From contig JBOEGG010000005.1 of the NCBI GenBank assembly GCA_050633285.1, forward strand, positions 496,001 to 560,000: DNA of 64,000 nucleotides. Direction: 5' to 3'. Numbering within the stretch: the stretch's first letter is position 1; each line of letters starts with the position of its first letter. Positions 47,154 through 56,467 of this stretch are shown here, piece by piece. A model generated the notes under the pieces. It ran no database searches. It was not told the DNA's origin and was given only the letters and a program-made list of their open reading frames with translations. The position numbers and the translations under genes were made by a program. This stretch comes from UBA1672 sp050633285. GTDB lineage: Bacteria; Pseudomonadota; Alphaproteobacteria; Micavibrionales; Micavibrionaceae.

Positions 47154-47385
47154 GATTGAACATGCCTTTCGTGTATGGCAGCAGGAGTCTGAAAACCTAC
47201 CAACGCCAAAAGGGATACTCGATATTATTCGTAGGAGACATAGGCACTTGAGAGACATGCAAACACCGGACAATCCCGAACTATCACGCCCACGGTGCTC
47301 TAAGTATGACGATTTGCCACAGGCAGAACAGAAACATTTCGATAAATGCTTTTCACAAGCTAAAGCCTATCTAGGAGGTGCATAA
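47032..47385 (+). CDS. Possible helicase loader (P-like), 117 aa
   Basis: From MIARMVQQLFDIQNTYGF the protein has helical segments and LPTPKGILDIIRRRHRHLRD, resembling small phage replication partners that follow O-like genes. ATG 47032 follows GGAG nine bases upstream; the frame is open further upstream. It overlaps the O-like gene by 122 bases. Its stop overlaps the next ATG. Assignment rests on position and general pattern. Confidence 0.6.
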   Translation: MIARMVQQLFDIQNTYGFKPDQLKNKMRAMIEVLSQFSKDEIEHAFRVWQQESENLPTPKGILDIIRRRHRHLRDMQTPDNPELSRPRCSKYDDLPQAEQKHFDKCFSQAKAYLGGA

Positions 47386-48095
47386 TGGAAAAAACATACG
47401 AACAGAGAATCCGTGATGAGTGGAAGAAATTCATGCCTGCCGATAATGGTGAGGTAATGGTTGAGCGTAGGCATGGTAGCAAGACCGTCCTTATGCCCAT
47501 GAGGGAATCACAGGCCAAGCTTGAGAGCTTTCTTGATGGCGATCAAAGGTCTGCATTGAAAGAAATACACCTTGCATTTGAAATTCTCACAGCGCAGGTG
47601 AAAGAACGCTCTATGAGCTATGGGGCTGTATACGGTAAGGCCAAGGATGAATATAGCCAGTACACCATACGGCTCTTACAACGTTATAGCGCATGGACTG
47701 ATTTCTGTAAGAAGCAGGGTAAGTGTCCTATGGGCATGATGCTTATCATGGATACGCGCGATAGGGGGCTTAATGAGATCGGCTTGCGTGAGGGCATGAG
47801 GGTTACGACCTTCTGCGCTATGTATGTGGCTGCATTGGATATCTATCTGGATATTAAGGAACGACAGGCCAAGGATAAGCCTATGCGGTTGTCTTTAACT
47901 GAGCGTATGCAGGAGTGTAAGGATTATATGCTGTCATATGCCGATACACATGGATATGACCCTAAGGTAGAGGAGGTTGCAGCAGCTTTGAGTACGCGCG
48001 TTAGTAATGCTTTCCGATTAATGGATTGTCTTGTCGAAAGAGGTCATGCATTTAAGCGTTGTGGGGTATCGAGGGGGACTACAGCTATTCCTTAG
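47385..48095 (+). CDS. Phage protein with C-terminal winged-helix-like part
   Basis: 236 residues. The middle is helical with WTDFCKKQGKCPMGMMLIMDT; the C-terminal DPKVEEVAAALSTRVSNAFRLMDCLVERGHAFK resembles a LexA/MarR-type HTH. It is the last early rightward gene before the late region, the position of Q-type late regulators, but no Q family is recognised. TAATG coupling with the previous gene. Confidence 0.55.
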   Translation: MEKTYEQRIRDEWKKFMPADNGEVMVERRHGSKTVLMPMRESQAKLESFLDGDQRSALKEIHLAFEILTAQVKERSMSYGAVYGKAKDEYSQYTIRLLQRYSAWTDFCKKQGKCPMGMMLIMDTRDRGLNEIGLREGMRVTTFCAMYVAALDIYLDIKERQAKDKPMRLSLTERMQECKDYMLSYADTHGYDPKVEEVAAALSTRVSNAFRLMDCLVERGHAFKRCGVSRGTTAIP

Positions 48096-49092
48096 TAATT
48101 TTTCCTTTTATTTTTTCGTAGTTTGCATGCTTGTTTCCAAAAAACGCTGTACCAGTAGCAAGTGAGGCTAATGGGGGAACACCCATGACGTTTAGTAACC
48201 CTAATGCTATGTATGTAAGTGTAAATGAACCTGCTGGGCTGTCTGTTATTTTATCTACCACGCTATCAAGTTTTTCTAAATTTTTTAGAAAACCATTTAC
48301 TTTATTGCCGGTAACTTTGTTAGCAGCGTTTAACTCATCTTTAGTTTTTATTTCGTTCAGGGTATTTGAAAACTCAGTCAGGCTGTCTTTAAGCTTAAGG
48401 ATTAAATCTTTGAGATCGCGATGTTCTGGAGCATTTTTTTTGCTCAGGTTCCCACAGATAAAATCACTCATCTCTACTATCTCAGAAACAATTTTTCTAA
48501 GGTTGTTTATATCGTTATGTATTTCCTCATTATTTGAGATAGTAATGGGTTTTACGTATGGACTAGTATCTACTATCGTTTTTTTTGTATTAGTACTTAA
48601 AAACTCTGGAACATTTATGTAATAAAAGTCATGTGCTGTATTATTGATATCATATTTTTTTATGAATTGTTCCATTATATCTTTTATTAGTATATCTGTT
48701 TTCTCTATATCATTATCGTTATTGAAGCAAAGTATACTTTTGAAATTGCTAGTAACTAAATCTCTCAATGTTACTTCTGCCTCTCGATCATTCACCGTGT
48801 ACTGCTCTTTAAAATCAGGAATCTCTGGTGAGTAATAAGTACGTACTTCTGCAATAAACATATTATTTAAATTTAGGGGGTTTATATTAGGTATTAGTTT
48901 CTTCAAGTTTGTAAGTTCAAAGAAGTCACTTTTATTTTTATGAACAAAGGTGACCATGTTATCCGGGTGGTACCTTCTATTTGCTAATGCTGATATCCAA
49001 TAAGTATTATAATTAGATTTAATTAAATGCGTAAACAATTCTAAATCACTTACTTTTCTGGCTACGTAGGAATTATGTGCATCGTGAAGCAT
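48085..49092 (-). CDS. Opposite-strand protein of unknown function, 335 aa (moron candidate)
   Basis: The gene is visibly richer in A/T than its neighbours and lies alone on the opposite strand between early and late genes. Residues 1-200 look like a globular domain (HDAHNSYVARKVSDLELFTH ... LKKLIPNINPLNL), then a helical coiled region with HRDLKDLILKLKDSLTEFS, and near residues 295-315 a hydrophobic stretch (FTLTYIALGLLNVMGVPPLASLA). No known family is recognised. The layout, a soluble domain plus membrane helices, resembles many phage-borne defence proteins. Confidence 0.65.
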   Translation of the reverse strand: MLHDAHNSYVARKVSDLELFTHLIKSNYNTYWISALANRRYHPDNMVTFVHKNKSDFFELTNLKKLIPNINPLNLNNMFIAEVRTYYSPEIPDFKEQYTVNDREAEVTLRDLVTSNFKSILCFNNDNDIEKTDILIKDIMEQFIKKYDINNTAHDFYYINVPEFLSTNTKKTIVDTSPYVKPITISNNEEIHNDINNLRKIVSEIVEMSDFICGNLSKKNAPEHRDLKDLILKLKDSLTEFSNTLNEIKTKDELNAANKVTGNKVNGFLKNLEKLDSVVDKITDSPAGSFTLTYIALGLLNVMGVPPLASLATGTAFFGNKHANYEKIKGKITKE

Positions 49093-49191
49093 ACTGCATA
49101 CTCTTTAAATTTTGATATTCACTATATTTTCACTTTTATGTTCTCATTTCCAGTTATATAATCTACCTAAGATCGAATTTTTGTATTTACA

Positions 49192-49220
49192 CCTCATCGC
49201 TTTCGCAGATGGGGTTTTTT
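49192..49220 (+). terminator. Intrinsic terminator before the late region
   Basis: CCTCATC and GATGGGG (one G-U) around nine bases, followed by TTTTTT, 15 bases before the ATG at 49235. Such a terminator is where a Q-like antiterminator would act. Confidence 0.7.
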
Positions 49221-49234
49221 AATGGGGAAATCCT

Positions 49235-49543
49235 ATGGCTAAATTGACTGTTATTTGCTATCGGGAAACAGCGCATCATAACTCTATACCTGTACGAGAT
49301 GATATAATTGGCAAAGTGTCTATTGATGCATTGTCGCAAGTGTCTGATCGTGTTCAATTGCCTGAGGGTACGCGGTATGTGAAATTGGTAACAGACCATA
49401 CGAATACTGTTTACTTTAAGTTCGGCGATGAGCTTGTGGTATCTGATAACGGTAATGATGAGCTAAACGCCGGGCTTGGTGAAAAAATTATGGATCGCGG
49501 CACTGATGGGGATAACCGTTATATTGCAGCTATTATTGATTAG
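49235..49543 (+). CDS. Phage protein of unknown function, 102 aa
   Basis: A beta-rich small protein (LTVICYRETAHHNSIPVRDD; YVKLVTDHTNTVYFKFGDE). GGGGAAA before the ATG. It is the first gene after the terminator. Its beta character suggests a structural or decoration protein, but the family is not recognised. Confidence 0.6.
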   Translation: MAKLTVICYRETAHHNSIPVRDDIIGKVSIDALSQVSDRVQLPEGTRYVKLVTDHTNTVYFKFGDELVVSDNGNDELNAGLGEKIMDRGTDGDNRYIAAIID

Positions 49544-49727
49544 TATCTTTTTCTGCAATATCTCGTGCTAAGTGTCGCAACATTTCTGAGTGTTGTTTTA
49601 TCCATTCAGGCCAAGGGCTATTTTCTGAGAATTTATCAAGCTTATTTGCTAGGGACAGGCAATCATTCCTCAACTCATTGAGTTCAGGGTCTTGCTTGTC
49701 CTTCGGTGTAAGTTTTGCAATGCTCAT
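49533..49727 (-). CDS. Opposite-strand small helical protein, 64 aa
   Basis: MSIAKLTPKDKQDPELNELR continues into amphipathic helices (CLSLANKLDKFS; IKQHSEMLRHLARDIAEK). It converges with the 102-aa gene by 11 bases. Upstream extension to 49754 is possible. Family unknown. Confidence 0.5.
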   Translation of the reverse strand: MSIAKLTPKDKQDPELNELRNDCLSLANKLDKFSENSPWPEWIKQHSEMLRHLARDIAEKDTNQ

Positions 49728-49802
49728 AGGGAGGCATTTAACCCTATTTATCATAACAACACAAGAAGCGAGTGAGGCTCGTGGCCTAAGGGGCGGTGAT
49801 GT

Positions 49803-50270
49803 ATGCCAAAGAAGAAAAGTAGGGGGCAGCCCACAAAGTACAAAACTGAATATAATGAAATTGCTCGAAAGCTTGCTTTGTTGGGTAAAACTGACGTGGA
49901 AATAGCGGAAATACTTGGTGTATCCGAAAAGACTTTAAATAATTGGAAGAAAAATCATGCTGAATTCTTTCAGTCCTTACGTGCGGGGAAGGATATATCC
50001 GATGGTGAGGTAGCTAACTCTCTTTATGAGAGGGCGATAGGCTATGTTCATGATGACCTTCATATTACAACACACTTGGGGAAAGTGAAGAAGACCAAGG
50101 TTAAAAAGCATTACCCACCTGACACTCAAGCAGGAATGTTTTGGCTCTGCAATAGGCAGAGGGATAAATGGAGTAAGGCTCCGTCTGTTGAAGATGATCC
50201 GGGTTTAGCTACGCCAGTTCAAATTAATGTAAATGTTGTGGATGCGAGTAATGGTAAGTCCGACTCTTAA
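49803..50270 (+). CDS. terS: Terminase small subunit
   Basis: An N-terminal HTH (YNEIARKLALLGKTDVEIAEILGVSEKTLNNW) followed by the helical core RAGKDISDGEVANSLYERAIGYVHDD and a C-terminal segment. It recognises the packaging site and starts the late morphogenesis operon. It overlaps terL by 20 bases. Confidence 0.88.
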   Translation: MPKKKSRGQPTKYKTEYNEIARKLALLGKTDVEIAEILGVSEKTLNNWKKNHAEFFQSLRAGKDISDGEVANSLYERAIGYVHDDLHITTHLGKVKKTKVKKHYPPDTQAGMFWLCNRQRDKWSKAPSVEDDPGLATPVQINVNVVDASNGKSDS

Positions 50271-51528
50271 TATTCCACAAGCGAAGTTCCTAAACCTTGA
50301 TAAGAAATTTAGATTATATGTTGCTGGTTTTGGATCAGGTAAGACTTGGGCGGGTTCTGCAAGTCTGAGTAAACATTTTTGGTCACATCCGGGTGTGAAC
50401 GCAGGATATTTTGCCCCAACATATCCGCAAATACGTGACATCTTCTACGAAACTTTCGATGAGGTTGCTTATGATTGGGGGCTTAGGGCAGATATTAAAG
50501 AATCTAATAAGGAGATAGGGGTATACGAAGGTCGTAAATACCGTGGAACTATTCTCTGTAGGTCAATGGAAAAACCAACCACGATTGTGGGTTTTAAAAT
50601 TGGTAAGGCATTAGTTGACGAACTTGATGTGATGTCAGCTGATAAAGCTCAAAAAGCGTGGCGTAAAATTATAGCTCGTATGCGTGTTAAGCGTGAGGGC
50701 TTACAGAACGGCATTGATGTTACGACTACGCCTGAGGGGTTTAAGTTTGTCTATAAGCAATTTGTGAAAGCTGTACGTGAGAAGCCTAGCCTGTCTGAGT
50801 TATACGGTGTGGTGCAGGCTTCAACATACGACAATGCAAAGAACTTGCCTGATGATTACATAGCATCACTTTTTGAAAGTTACCCACCGCAGCTTATATC
50901 TGCATACTTGAGAGGCCAGTTTGTTAACTTAAACTCTGGGAGTGTGTATCCTAATTTTTGTAGGATTAAGAACCATTCGAATGCTGTAATGAGAAATAAT
51001 GAAGCCCTTCATATTGGGATGGATTTCAATGTTACAAATATGAGTGCCACGATAAATGTAATACGGGATGGAAGCCCTATTACTGTAGCTGAGATTACCA
51101 AGGTGCAAGATACACCTCATATGATCCGTGTCTTGGATGAACGGTATGATGGTCATAGCGTAATGGTTTATCCAGATGCAAGTGGAAGAAGTCGAAAAAC
51201 TGTTGATGCTAGTCTGTCTGATATTAAATTGCTCGAATGTGCAGGTTATAAAGTTATAGCTAACAAATCTAATCCTTCGATTAAGGATAGGGTCAACTCT
51301 GTAAATGCCATGTGTGAAAATGCAAAGGGTGAGTGTCGTTGGAAGGTTAATACAGACCAATGCCCACAGCTTACAGAATGTCTTGAGCAGCAGGCATATG
51401 ACGATAATGGAGAGCCGGATAAATCATCTGGTCACGATCACTTACCTGATGCGCAAGGCTACTTCATAAATAAGAAATATCCGATTGTTCGCAAGGGCAT
51501 CAAAAAAGTTAAAATTACAGGTACGTAA
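50251..51528 (+). CDS. terL: Terminase large subunit
   Basis: The ATPase has Walker A GFGSGKTWAGS and Walker B ALVDELDVM; the C-terminal nuclease part includes HIGMDFNVTNMSA and HDHLPDAQGYF acidic residues. ATG 50251 gives 425 aa. It drives DNA into the procapsid through the portal encoded next. Confidence 0.93.
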   Translation: MVSPTLNIPQAKFLNLDKKFRLYVAGFGSGKTWAGSASLSKHFWSHPGVNAGYFAPTYPQIRDIFYETFDEVAYDWGLRADIKESNKEIGVYEGRKYRGTILCRSMEKPTTIVGFKIGKALVDELDVMSADKAQKAWRKIIARMRVKREGLQNGIDVTTTPEGFKFVYKQFVKAVREKPSLSELYGVVQASTYDNAKNLPDDYIASLFESYPPQLISAYLRGQFVNLNSGSVYPNFCRIKNHSNAVMRNNEALHIGMDFNVTNMSATINVIRDGSPITVAEITKVQDTPHMIRVLDERYDGHSVMVYPDASGRSRKTVDASLSDIKLLECAGYKVIANKSNPSIKDRVNSVNAMCENAKGECRWKVNTDQCPQLTECLEQQAYDDNGEPDKSSGHDHLPDAQGYFINKKYPIVRKGIKKVKITGT

Positions 51529-52944
51529 ATGTCACAGTACGAATTTAAAACTCACCCTAAGTATGATGAAATGAAGGGTGTGTGGAAAACATGTCGTGAT
51601 GCCGCATGTGGTCAACGTGCAATTCATAAAGGTGGTGAACTATACCTATCTAAGCTTAATGGACAAGATGATAAAGAGTATAAAGCGTACCTGATGCGCT
51701 CTGTATTCTTTGGGGCTACTGGTCGTACAGTTGAGGGGATGTCTGGTCTCGTCTTTCGCAAGGCAATGTCTGTAGAGGTTCCTGATGCGGTTACGGGTTG
51801 GGGGGATAATATTACGGCAACAGGTAAGAGCCTTAAAGGGTTCTCTAAACAGGCAGTTAATGAGGTTATTACAGTTGGTCGCGCGGGAATACTGGTAGAT
51901 TTCCCAAGCGTAAGTGAGGGCGCGAAACCTAAAACGAAGATGCAATCAGATAAGATGGGTTTACGCCCTTATTTATCTCTCTATCAAGCTGAGGATATTA
52001 TCTATTGGGAAACAGCTACGCTTAATAATTTAAAGAAGTTGTTTTTAGTGGATCTGACAGAGAAGTATTATGAAGGTGGTGAAGAGAAGCTACAAGTTAG
52101 ACGACTTACTTTAGAGGGGGGGCACTATGTTCAGTGTATATATCGTAAAGTCGGTGAAAAAGGTACTTGGGAAAAGCACGAAGAGTTTACGCCTCAGGTA
52201 TCCGGAAAGAACATGTACGAAATTCCCTTTTACTTCCTTGCAGCCAATGAACCGGATACAGAAATTCAAGACCCTGTAATTGAAGAGCTTGCATATGTGA
52301 ACATATCTCATTATCGCAACAGTGCTGACTTAGAAAATGGGGCGCATATATCTGGTCTGCCAACCCCGTATATAACTGGGATTACTTCATCTGGGGATGA
52401 GGAAGAGGACGAATTTTATGTGGGGTCGAATGCAGCGTGGGTAATTTCTGATTCAGATGCAAAGGTGGGGTATTTACAAGTAGGGGCAGAAGGGTTTGCG
52501 GCTTTAGAGAAGCTTATGGATCGAAAAGAAGGGCAAATGGCTGCGCTGGGTGCGCGTTTGCTTGCTCCTGAGAAAAAAGCAGCGGAAGCAGCCGAAACGG
52601 CACAAATTAAAAAGGGTGCGGAAACATCTGTGTTAGCTACTCTTGTTGGTTCTGTAGGGGATCAAATTCAAAAGGCTATTAAGTTTGCTGTTATGTGGGC
52701 TGGTTATGATGTGACTGATGTTCGCTTTGAGTTGAGTAAAGACTTTATGTCTTACCCAATGACCCCACAGATGCTTAAAGAATGGCTTGCCGCATGGCAA
52801 AGCGGAGGGGTTTCCGATCTTACTTTCTACGAAGGTTTGCAAACAGGTGAGCTTGTTGCGGAAACTTTAGGCTTTGAAGAAGAGCAGCAACGTAAAGAGG
52901 ATAGTGTGCCGGCAATAGGTGGCGATGATGAAGACCGCGAATGA
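51529..52944 (+). CDS. Portal protein (DUF4055-like)
   Basis: 471 residues following the DUF4055 portal pattern: KGGELYLSKLNGQDDKEYKAYL, FFGATGRTVEGMSGLVFRK, then NISHYRNSADLENGAHISGLPTPYI. Portals form the dodecameric DNA gate. It follows terL directly and overlaps the next gene by 20 bases. Confidence 0.9.
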   Translation: MSQYEFKTHPKYDEMKGVWKTCRDAACGQRAIHKGGELYLSKLNGQDDKEYKAYLMRSVFFGATGRTVEGMSGLVFRKAMSVEVPDAVTGWGDNITATGKSLKGFSKQAVNEVITVGRAGILVDFPSVSEGAKPKTKMQSDKMGLRPYLSLYQAEDIIYWETATLNNLKKLFLVDLTEKYYEGGEEKLQVRRLTLEGGHYVQCIYRKVGEKGTWEKHEEFTPQVSGKNMYEIPFYFLAANEPDTEIQDPVIEELAYVNISHYRNSADLENGAHISGLPTPYITGITSSGDEEEDEFYVGSNAAWVISDSDAKVGYLQVGAEGFAALEKLMDRKEGQMAALGARLLAPEKKAAEAAETAQIKKGAETSVLATLVGSVGDQIQKAIKFAVMWAGYDVTDVRFELSKDFMSYPMTPQMLKEWLAAWQSGGVSDLTFYEGLQTGELVAETLGFEEEQQRKEDSVPAIGGDDEDRE

Positions 52945-53983
52945 AGAAATATTAGACCGTCAGATACATCACGCTATCGAAATAGAGCGTTTTAAAACTG
53001 GTACTGTTCGTAAAATGTACGCTCTGATGCAAAGAGCAGAAACGGATTTGATAAATAAGCTTGCTGCTCGATTGGTTCTAATTGAAGATCGAGGACATGA
53101 TTTAGGTAAGGCCTCAACAGCACGTTTGGATAAGTTGCTTAAAGAGGTTCGTGACACTCGTAAAGCTCTCTTTGATGCGTTGTATATTGATTTGTCAGGA
53201 GATGTTATTGCCTTCGCTGGGGATGAGGTAGAGTTCCAAGCAAAGTTACCTGAAACGATTATTGGAGCTTCATTAGGGTTGTCCATACCTCAAGGGAGTG
53301 CATTACGGACAATAGTACTATCTCAACCATTTCAGGGGCGCATACTTAAGGAATGGGCAAAGGGTGTATCCAGTGCGGATATCAACCGTATAACTGACCG
53401 TGTTAAAATAGGAATAGTTGAAGGTCAAACAACAGATCAGATTGTAAGGGCAATACGGGGAACAAAGGCTCGTAATTATCGTGATGGTGTGTTGTTAAAG
53501 AGTAGGCGCGATATCGAGAGTGTTGTGCGCACATCTATAAATCATGTTGCAAACAGGGCGCGTGAGCAGCTATGGAGTGCAAATGATAATATCATTGCGG
53601 GGGTGCAATGGGTAAGTACTCTGGATAGCAAAACGTCGTCTATTTGTTATTCGCGTGACGGTAAAATTTACGCGGTGAATAGTGGTGTTCGTCCACCAGC
53701 GCATTTTAATTGTAGGTCTATTATGGTGGCTTACTTTGCTGAAACAATCGTTGGTACTAGGGCAAGTTCTATTGGGGCTATACCGCAAAAAAGAAGTTTT
53801 CAGGATTGGCTGAAATTACAAAATATTGAGGTACAAGAAGATGTTCTTGGTGTTCGTAAGGCTAAACTTTTCCGACAAGGCGGATTAAAGCTAGATCGTT
53901 TTGTTGACCGGTCAGGTAAAGAACTCACGCTCGCAGATATGCGATCCCGAAATAAGGATGTGTATGAAAGAATTTTAGGTTAA
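52925..53983 (+). CDS. MuF-like minor head protein
   Basis: The C-terminal part shows the Mu F pattern: RTSINHVANRAREQLWSAN, QWVSTLDSKTSSICYSRDGK, PPAHFNCRS. An N-terminal helical region of about 200 residues precedes it. Start at ATG 52925 (or 52928) following AGGTGG. It is injected or helps head assembly in related phages. A terminator follows. Confidence 0.88.
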   Translation: MMKTANEEILDRQIHHAIEIERFKTGTVRKMYALMQRAETDLINKLAARLVLIEDRGHDLGKASTARLDKLLKEVRDTRKALFDALYIDLSGDVIAFAGDEVEFQAKLPETIIGASLGLSIPQGSALRTIVLSQPFQGRILKEWAKGVSSADINRITDRVKIGIVEGQTTDQIVRAIRGTKARNYRDGVLLKSRRDIESVVRTSINHVANRAREQLWSANDNIIAGVQWVSTLDSKTSSICYSRDGKIYAVNSGVRPPAHFNCRSIMVAYFAETIVGTRASSIGAIPQKRSFQDWLKLQNIEVQEDVLGVRKAKLFRQGGLKLDRFVDRSGKELTLADMRSRNKDVYERILG

Positions 53984-54003
53984 CCCGCTTCGGCGGGTTT
54001 TTT
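53983..54003 (+). terminator. Terminator with UUCG tetraloop
   Basis: CCCGC-TTCG-GCGGG followed by TTTTTT, one base after the MuF-like stop. Confidence 0.9.
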
Positions 54004-54053
54004 GTTGCTCGTTAGGCGGGCGAAGTTAATCCAACCCATAGGGAATGCAAGGC

Positions 54054-54710
54054 ATGGATATTGAAGATTTAAAAAAGGCGCTTGAAAGTGATGAAGGCAA
54101 GGAACTGTTACAGGGAATTGTTGATAATGCGACAAGAGGTTTGAAAACCAAGAATGATGAATTGCTTGGTGATGTGAAAAAGCTCAAAGGTGAGCGCGAT
54201 ACACTCCGTAAGGTCTCTGATGATGCAGAAGCTGCAAAGCTCAAAGCTGAGGAAGATGCTGTTCTGAAATCTGGTGATTTAGAAAAAATTACAGCGCAGC
54301 TTAATGATAAGCATCAAAAAGAATTACAGAAACGCGATGAAATTAACCAAGGTTTGGAAGGTACGCTTTCTAAGCTGATTGTAGATGGAAATATTTCGTC
54401 AGCGTTAACAGAAGCGAAAGTTGCCCCTGAATTAATACCCGGTGCAAAAGCTTTAATTAAGTCTGCTCATAAAACAGAGCGTGCAGGTGAGAATGCTCTA
54501 ATTGACGGAGCTGATGCAAAAGAATTTGTTAGCCAGTGGACGCAAAGCGATGCTGGTAAACATTATGTCGGTGCCAGTGATAATGGTGGCGGCGGGGCTG
54601 GTGGCTCAAACGGTGGGGCTAGTGGCTCTGGCGCAAAATCTTGGGATGAATGTAATACGACCAAGGAAAAAACTCAATTTTTGAAACAGAAAAACAATAT
54701 TGGAGATTAA
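54054..54710 (+). CDS. Capsid scaffolding protein
   Basis: A coiled-coil protein of 218 aa (LLGDVKKLKGERDTLRKVSD; LNDKHQKELQKRDEINQGLE) with a Gly/Ser-rich segment (SDNGGGGAGGSNGG) and a basic C-terminus. This is the usual scaffold layout directly before the capsid gene. ATG 54054 follows AGGGA; 54045 is an alternative. The Gly-rich part near the end may be a flexible link to the capsid-binding tail. Confidence 0.82.
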   Translation: MDIEDLKKALESDEGKELLQGIVDNATRGLKTKNDELLGDVKKLKGERDTLRKVSDDAEAAKLKAEEDAVLKSGDLEKITAQLNDKHQKELQKRDEINQGLEGTLSKLIVDGNISSALTEAKVAPELIPGAKALIKSAHKTERAGENALIDGADAKEFVSQWTQSDAGKHYVGASDNGGGGAGGSNGGASGSGAKSWDECNTTKEKTQFLKQKNNIGD

Positions 54711-54711
54711 T

Positions 54712-55668
54712 ATGCCATTGTCAGATATGCAGGTTTTTGATGAATACCTGCTTGGTTCATACACAGAAACAATTGACCAGAAGGTTGAGGCTTTTAATGA
54801 AGCATCAGCTGGTACAATTATTTTAACATCCGGTGCTAATGTTGGAGATTTCTCGCATGAGACGTCATACAAACTTATTTCTGGCCTTATCCGTAGGCGT
54901 AATGCATATGGTTCTGGTGCAGTAACACCAAAGACACTTGAACAGCTACTAGCAACCTCTGTAAAGGTCGCATCAGGTACACCACCGATCGAATTTACGC
55001 CTTCGCAATTCACATGGCTACAAAAGAGTCCTGATGAAGCGGGTACTGTATTTGGTGAACAGCTTGCAGCTGCTGTTCTTGAGGAAAGACTTAATTTAGC
55101 AATTAGGGCTTCTGTTGCAGCTGTAAGTAATAATTCAAGTATGGTACATGACGGCTCAGCGGCGGCACTTGATTTTGGAGTGCTCAATAAGGGGGCTGCT
55201 TTATTTGGTGACAGATCATCGGCAATTGCAGCATGGGTTCTTCATTCTAAGTCAATGCATGACCTTTATGGTAATGCGCTTGCTAATGCAGAAAACTTGT
55301 TTGAATTCGATACTGTGCGTGTGTTACAGGATGGCTTTGGACGTAGAATTATTATGACTGATTCACCTGACTTGTATGTGCCCGGCAGTCCCGATAATTA
55401 TCATACACTTGGTCTTGTGTCTGGTGCTGTAGCACTTGAGGATAATGGTGATTTTGACCAGAACCTTGAGCGTACGAACGGTGATGAGAACATTAAGCGA
55501 TCATTGCAAGCGGAGTGGACAACCAATATCGGTGTTAAAGGGTATACTTGGGATGTCGCTAATGGTGGTAAGTCTCCTAATGATACTGCTATTGGTACTG
55601 GTACTAACTGGGACAAAACAGCATCATCCGATAAGGATACTGCGGGTGTGTTGATTAACACGCTTTAA
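54712..55668 (+). CDS. Major capsid protein
   Basis: 318 residues, HK97-type position and pattern (DEYLLGSYTETIDQKVEAFNEA; FTPSQFTWLQKSPDEAG; LEERLNLAIRASVAA; AWVLHSKSMHDLYGN). GGAG six bases before the ATG gives strong initiation. Followed by a strong terminator, which suits a highly expressed gene. Confidence 0.85.
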   Translation: MPLSDMQVFDEYLLGSYTETIDQKVEAFNEASAGTIILTSGANVGDFSHETSYKLISGLIRRRNAYGSGAVTPKTLEQLLATSVKVASGTPPIEFTPSQFTWLQKSPDEAGTVFGEQLAAAVLEERLNLAIRASVAAVSNNSSMVHDGSAAALDFGVLNKGAALFGDRSSAIAAWVLHSKSMHDLYGNALANAENLFEFDTVRVLQDGFGRRIIMTDSPDLYVPGSPDNYHTLGLVSGAVALEDNGDFDQNLERTNGDENIKRSLQAEWTTNIGVKGYTWDVANGGKSPNDTAIGTGTNWDKTASSDKDTAGVLINTL

Positions 55669-55681
55669 TATATTTTTCGTG

Positions 55682-55707
55682 AAGGAGGGTTTTGCCCTCC
55701 TTTTTTT
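55682..55707 (+). terminator. Strong intrinsic terminator after the capsid gene
   Basis: AAGGAGGG and CCCTCCTT around TTTTG, followed by seven Ts in total. It separates the capsid from connector genes and would limit their level. Confidence 0.9.
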
Positions 55708-55730
55708 AACTCAATAAGAAAGCATGAGAT

Positions 55731-55973
55731 ATGAAAAAGTCTAAACTATATTTTGTCACGGGGAATCCTAACAAAGAGCAGCTTGAAGAAGCTGAGAGTG
55801 TTGGTGCTAAAATCCGTGATGCAAGCAAGTATCATGAAGGGGACTTCCTAGAAAATTGCAGTGTTGTTTATGGTGATGTGCCTGATGCCTACAAGAAGAT
55901 TGAAGGCGTTGAGGTGAAGGAAGCGAAGGCCAAGGCTACAACTAAGAAAAAGAAGTCCAAAGAAAATAAATAA
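55731..55973 (+). CDS. Small phage head protein, 80 aa
   Basis: KLYFVTGNPNKEQLEEAESV and a Lys-rich end (KAKATTKKKKSKENK). Position between capsid and connector suggests a head-associated protein. Family not recognised. Confidence 0.6.
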   Translation: MKKSKLYFVTGNPNKEQLEEAESVGAKIRDASKYHEGDFLENCSVVYGDVPDAYKKIEGVEVKEAKAKATTKKKKSKENK

Positions 55974-55984
55974 GGTAGTATCAG

Positions 55985-56467
55985 ATGGCTTTTACAGTAG
56001 AAGATGGCAGTATAATCGCAAGTTCAAATAGCTATGTGAATATTGCTTATGCAGATGCTTACCATTCAGATCGTTCTAATACGCTATGGGTTGGTGATGA
56101 AACTGCTAAGCAAGCTGCTCTTATAAAGGCCACTGATTACATTGAACATAAGTACAATAATAGATTTAAGGGAGAGCTTGTAGATGCCTATCAAGCTCTT
56201 TCTTTTCCCCGATACGATGTGCAGGGGGTGTTGGGCAACGAAATACCAACATCTCTTAAGGATGCTGTTTGTTTACTTGCCCTTGAGGCTTTGAGTACAG
56301 ATTTGTGTCCTAATACTGAGACGGGTGCGATAAAACGTGAAAAAACTGATATTGTTGAAACTGAATACTTTGAGGGTGCGTCAGTTGGTATAACACGACC
56401 AGCTATCTCAGGCCTATTACGTGGACTATTAAAAAATAGACGTTGCGTAAAGGTTGTTCGAGTATGA
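55985..56467 (+). CDS. Head-tail connector (DnaT-like annotated family)
   Basis: FTVEDGSIIASSNSYVNIAYADAYHSDRS, then QAALIKATDYIEHKYNNRFKGE and ALSFPRYDVQG match the family named DnaT-like in phages, which serves as head-completion/adaptor. 160 aa; overlaps the next gene by 4 bases. Confidence 0.82.
   Translation: MAFTVEDGSIIASSNSYVNIAYADAYHSDRSNTLWVGDETAKQAALIKATDYIEHKYNNRFKGELVDAYQALSFPRYDVQGVLGNEIPTSLKDAVCLLALEALSTDLCPNTETGAIKREKTDIVETEYFEGASVGITRPAISGLLRGLLKNRRCVKVVRV

Noticed and set aside
48131..48622. 163-codon rightward frame opposite the moron at 48085-49092
   Set aside because: Follows the reversed codon pattern of the longer leftward gene and lacks a ribosome-binding site.
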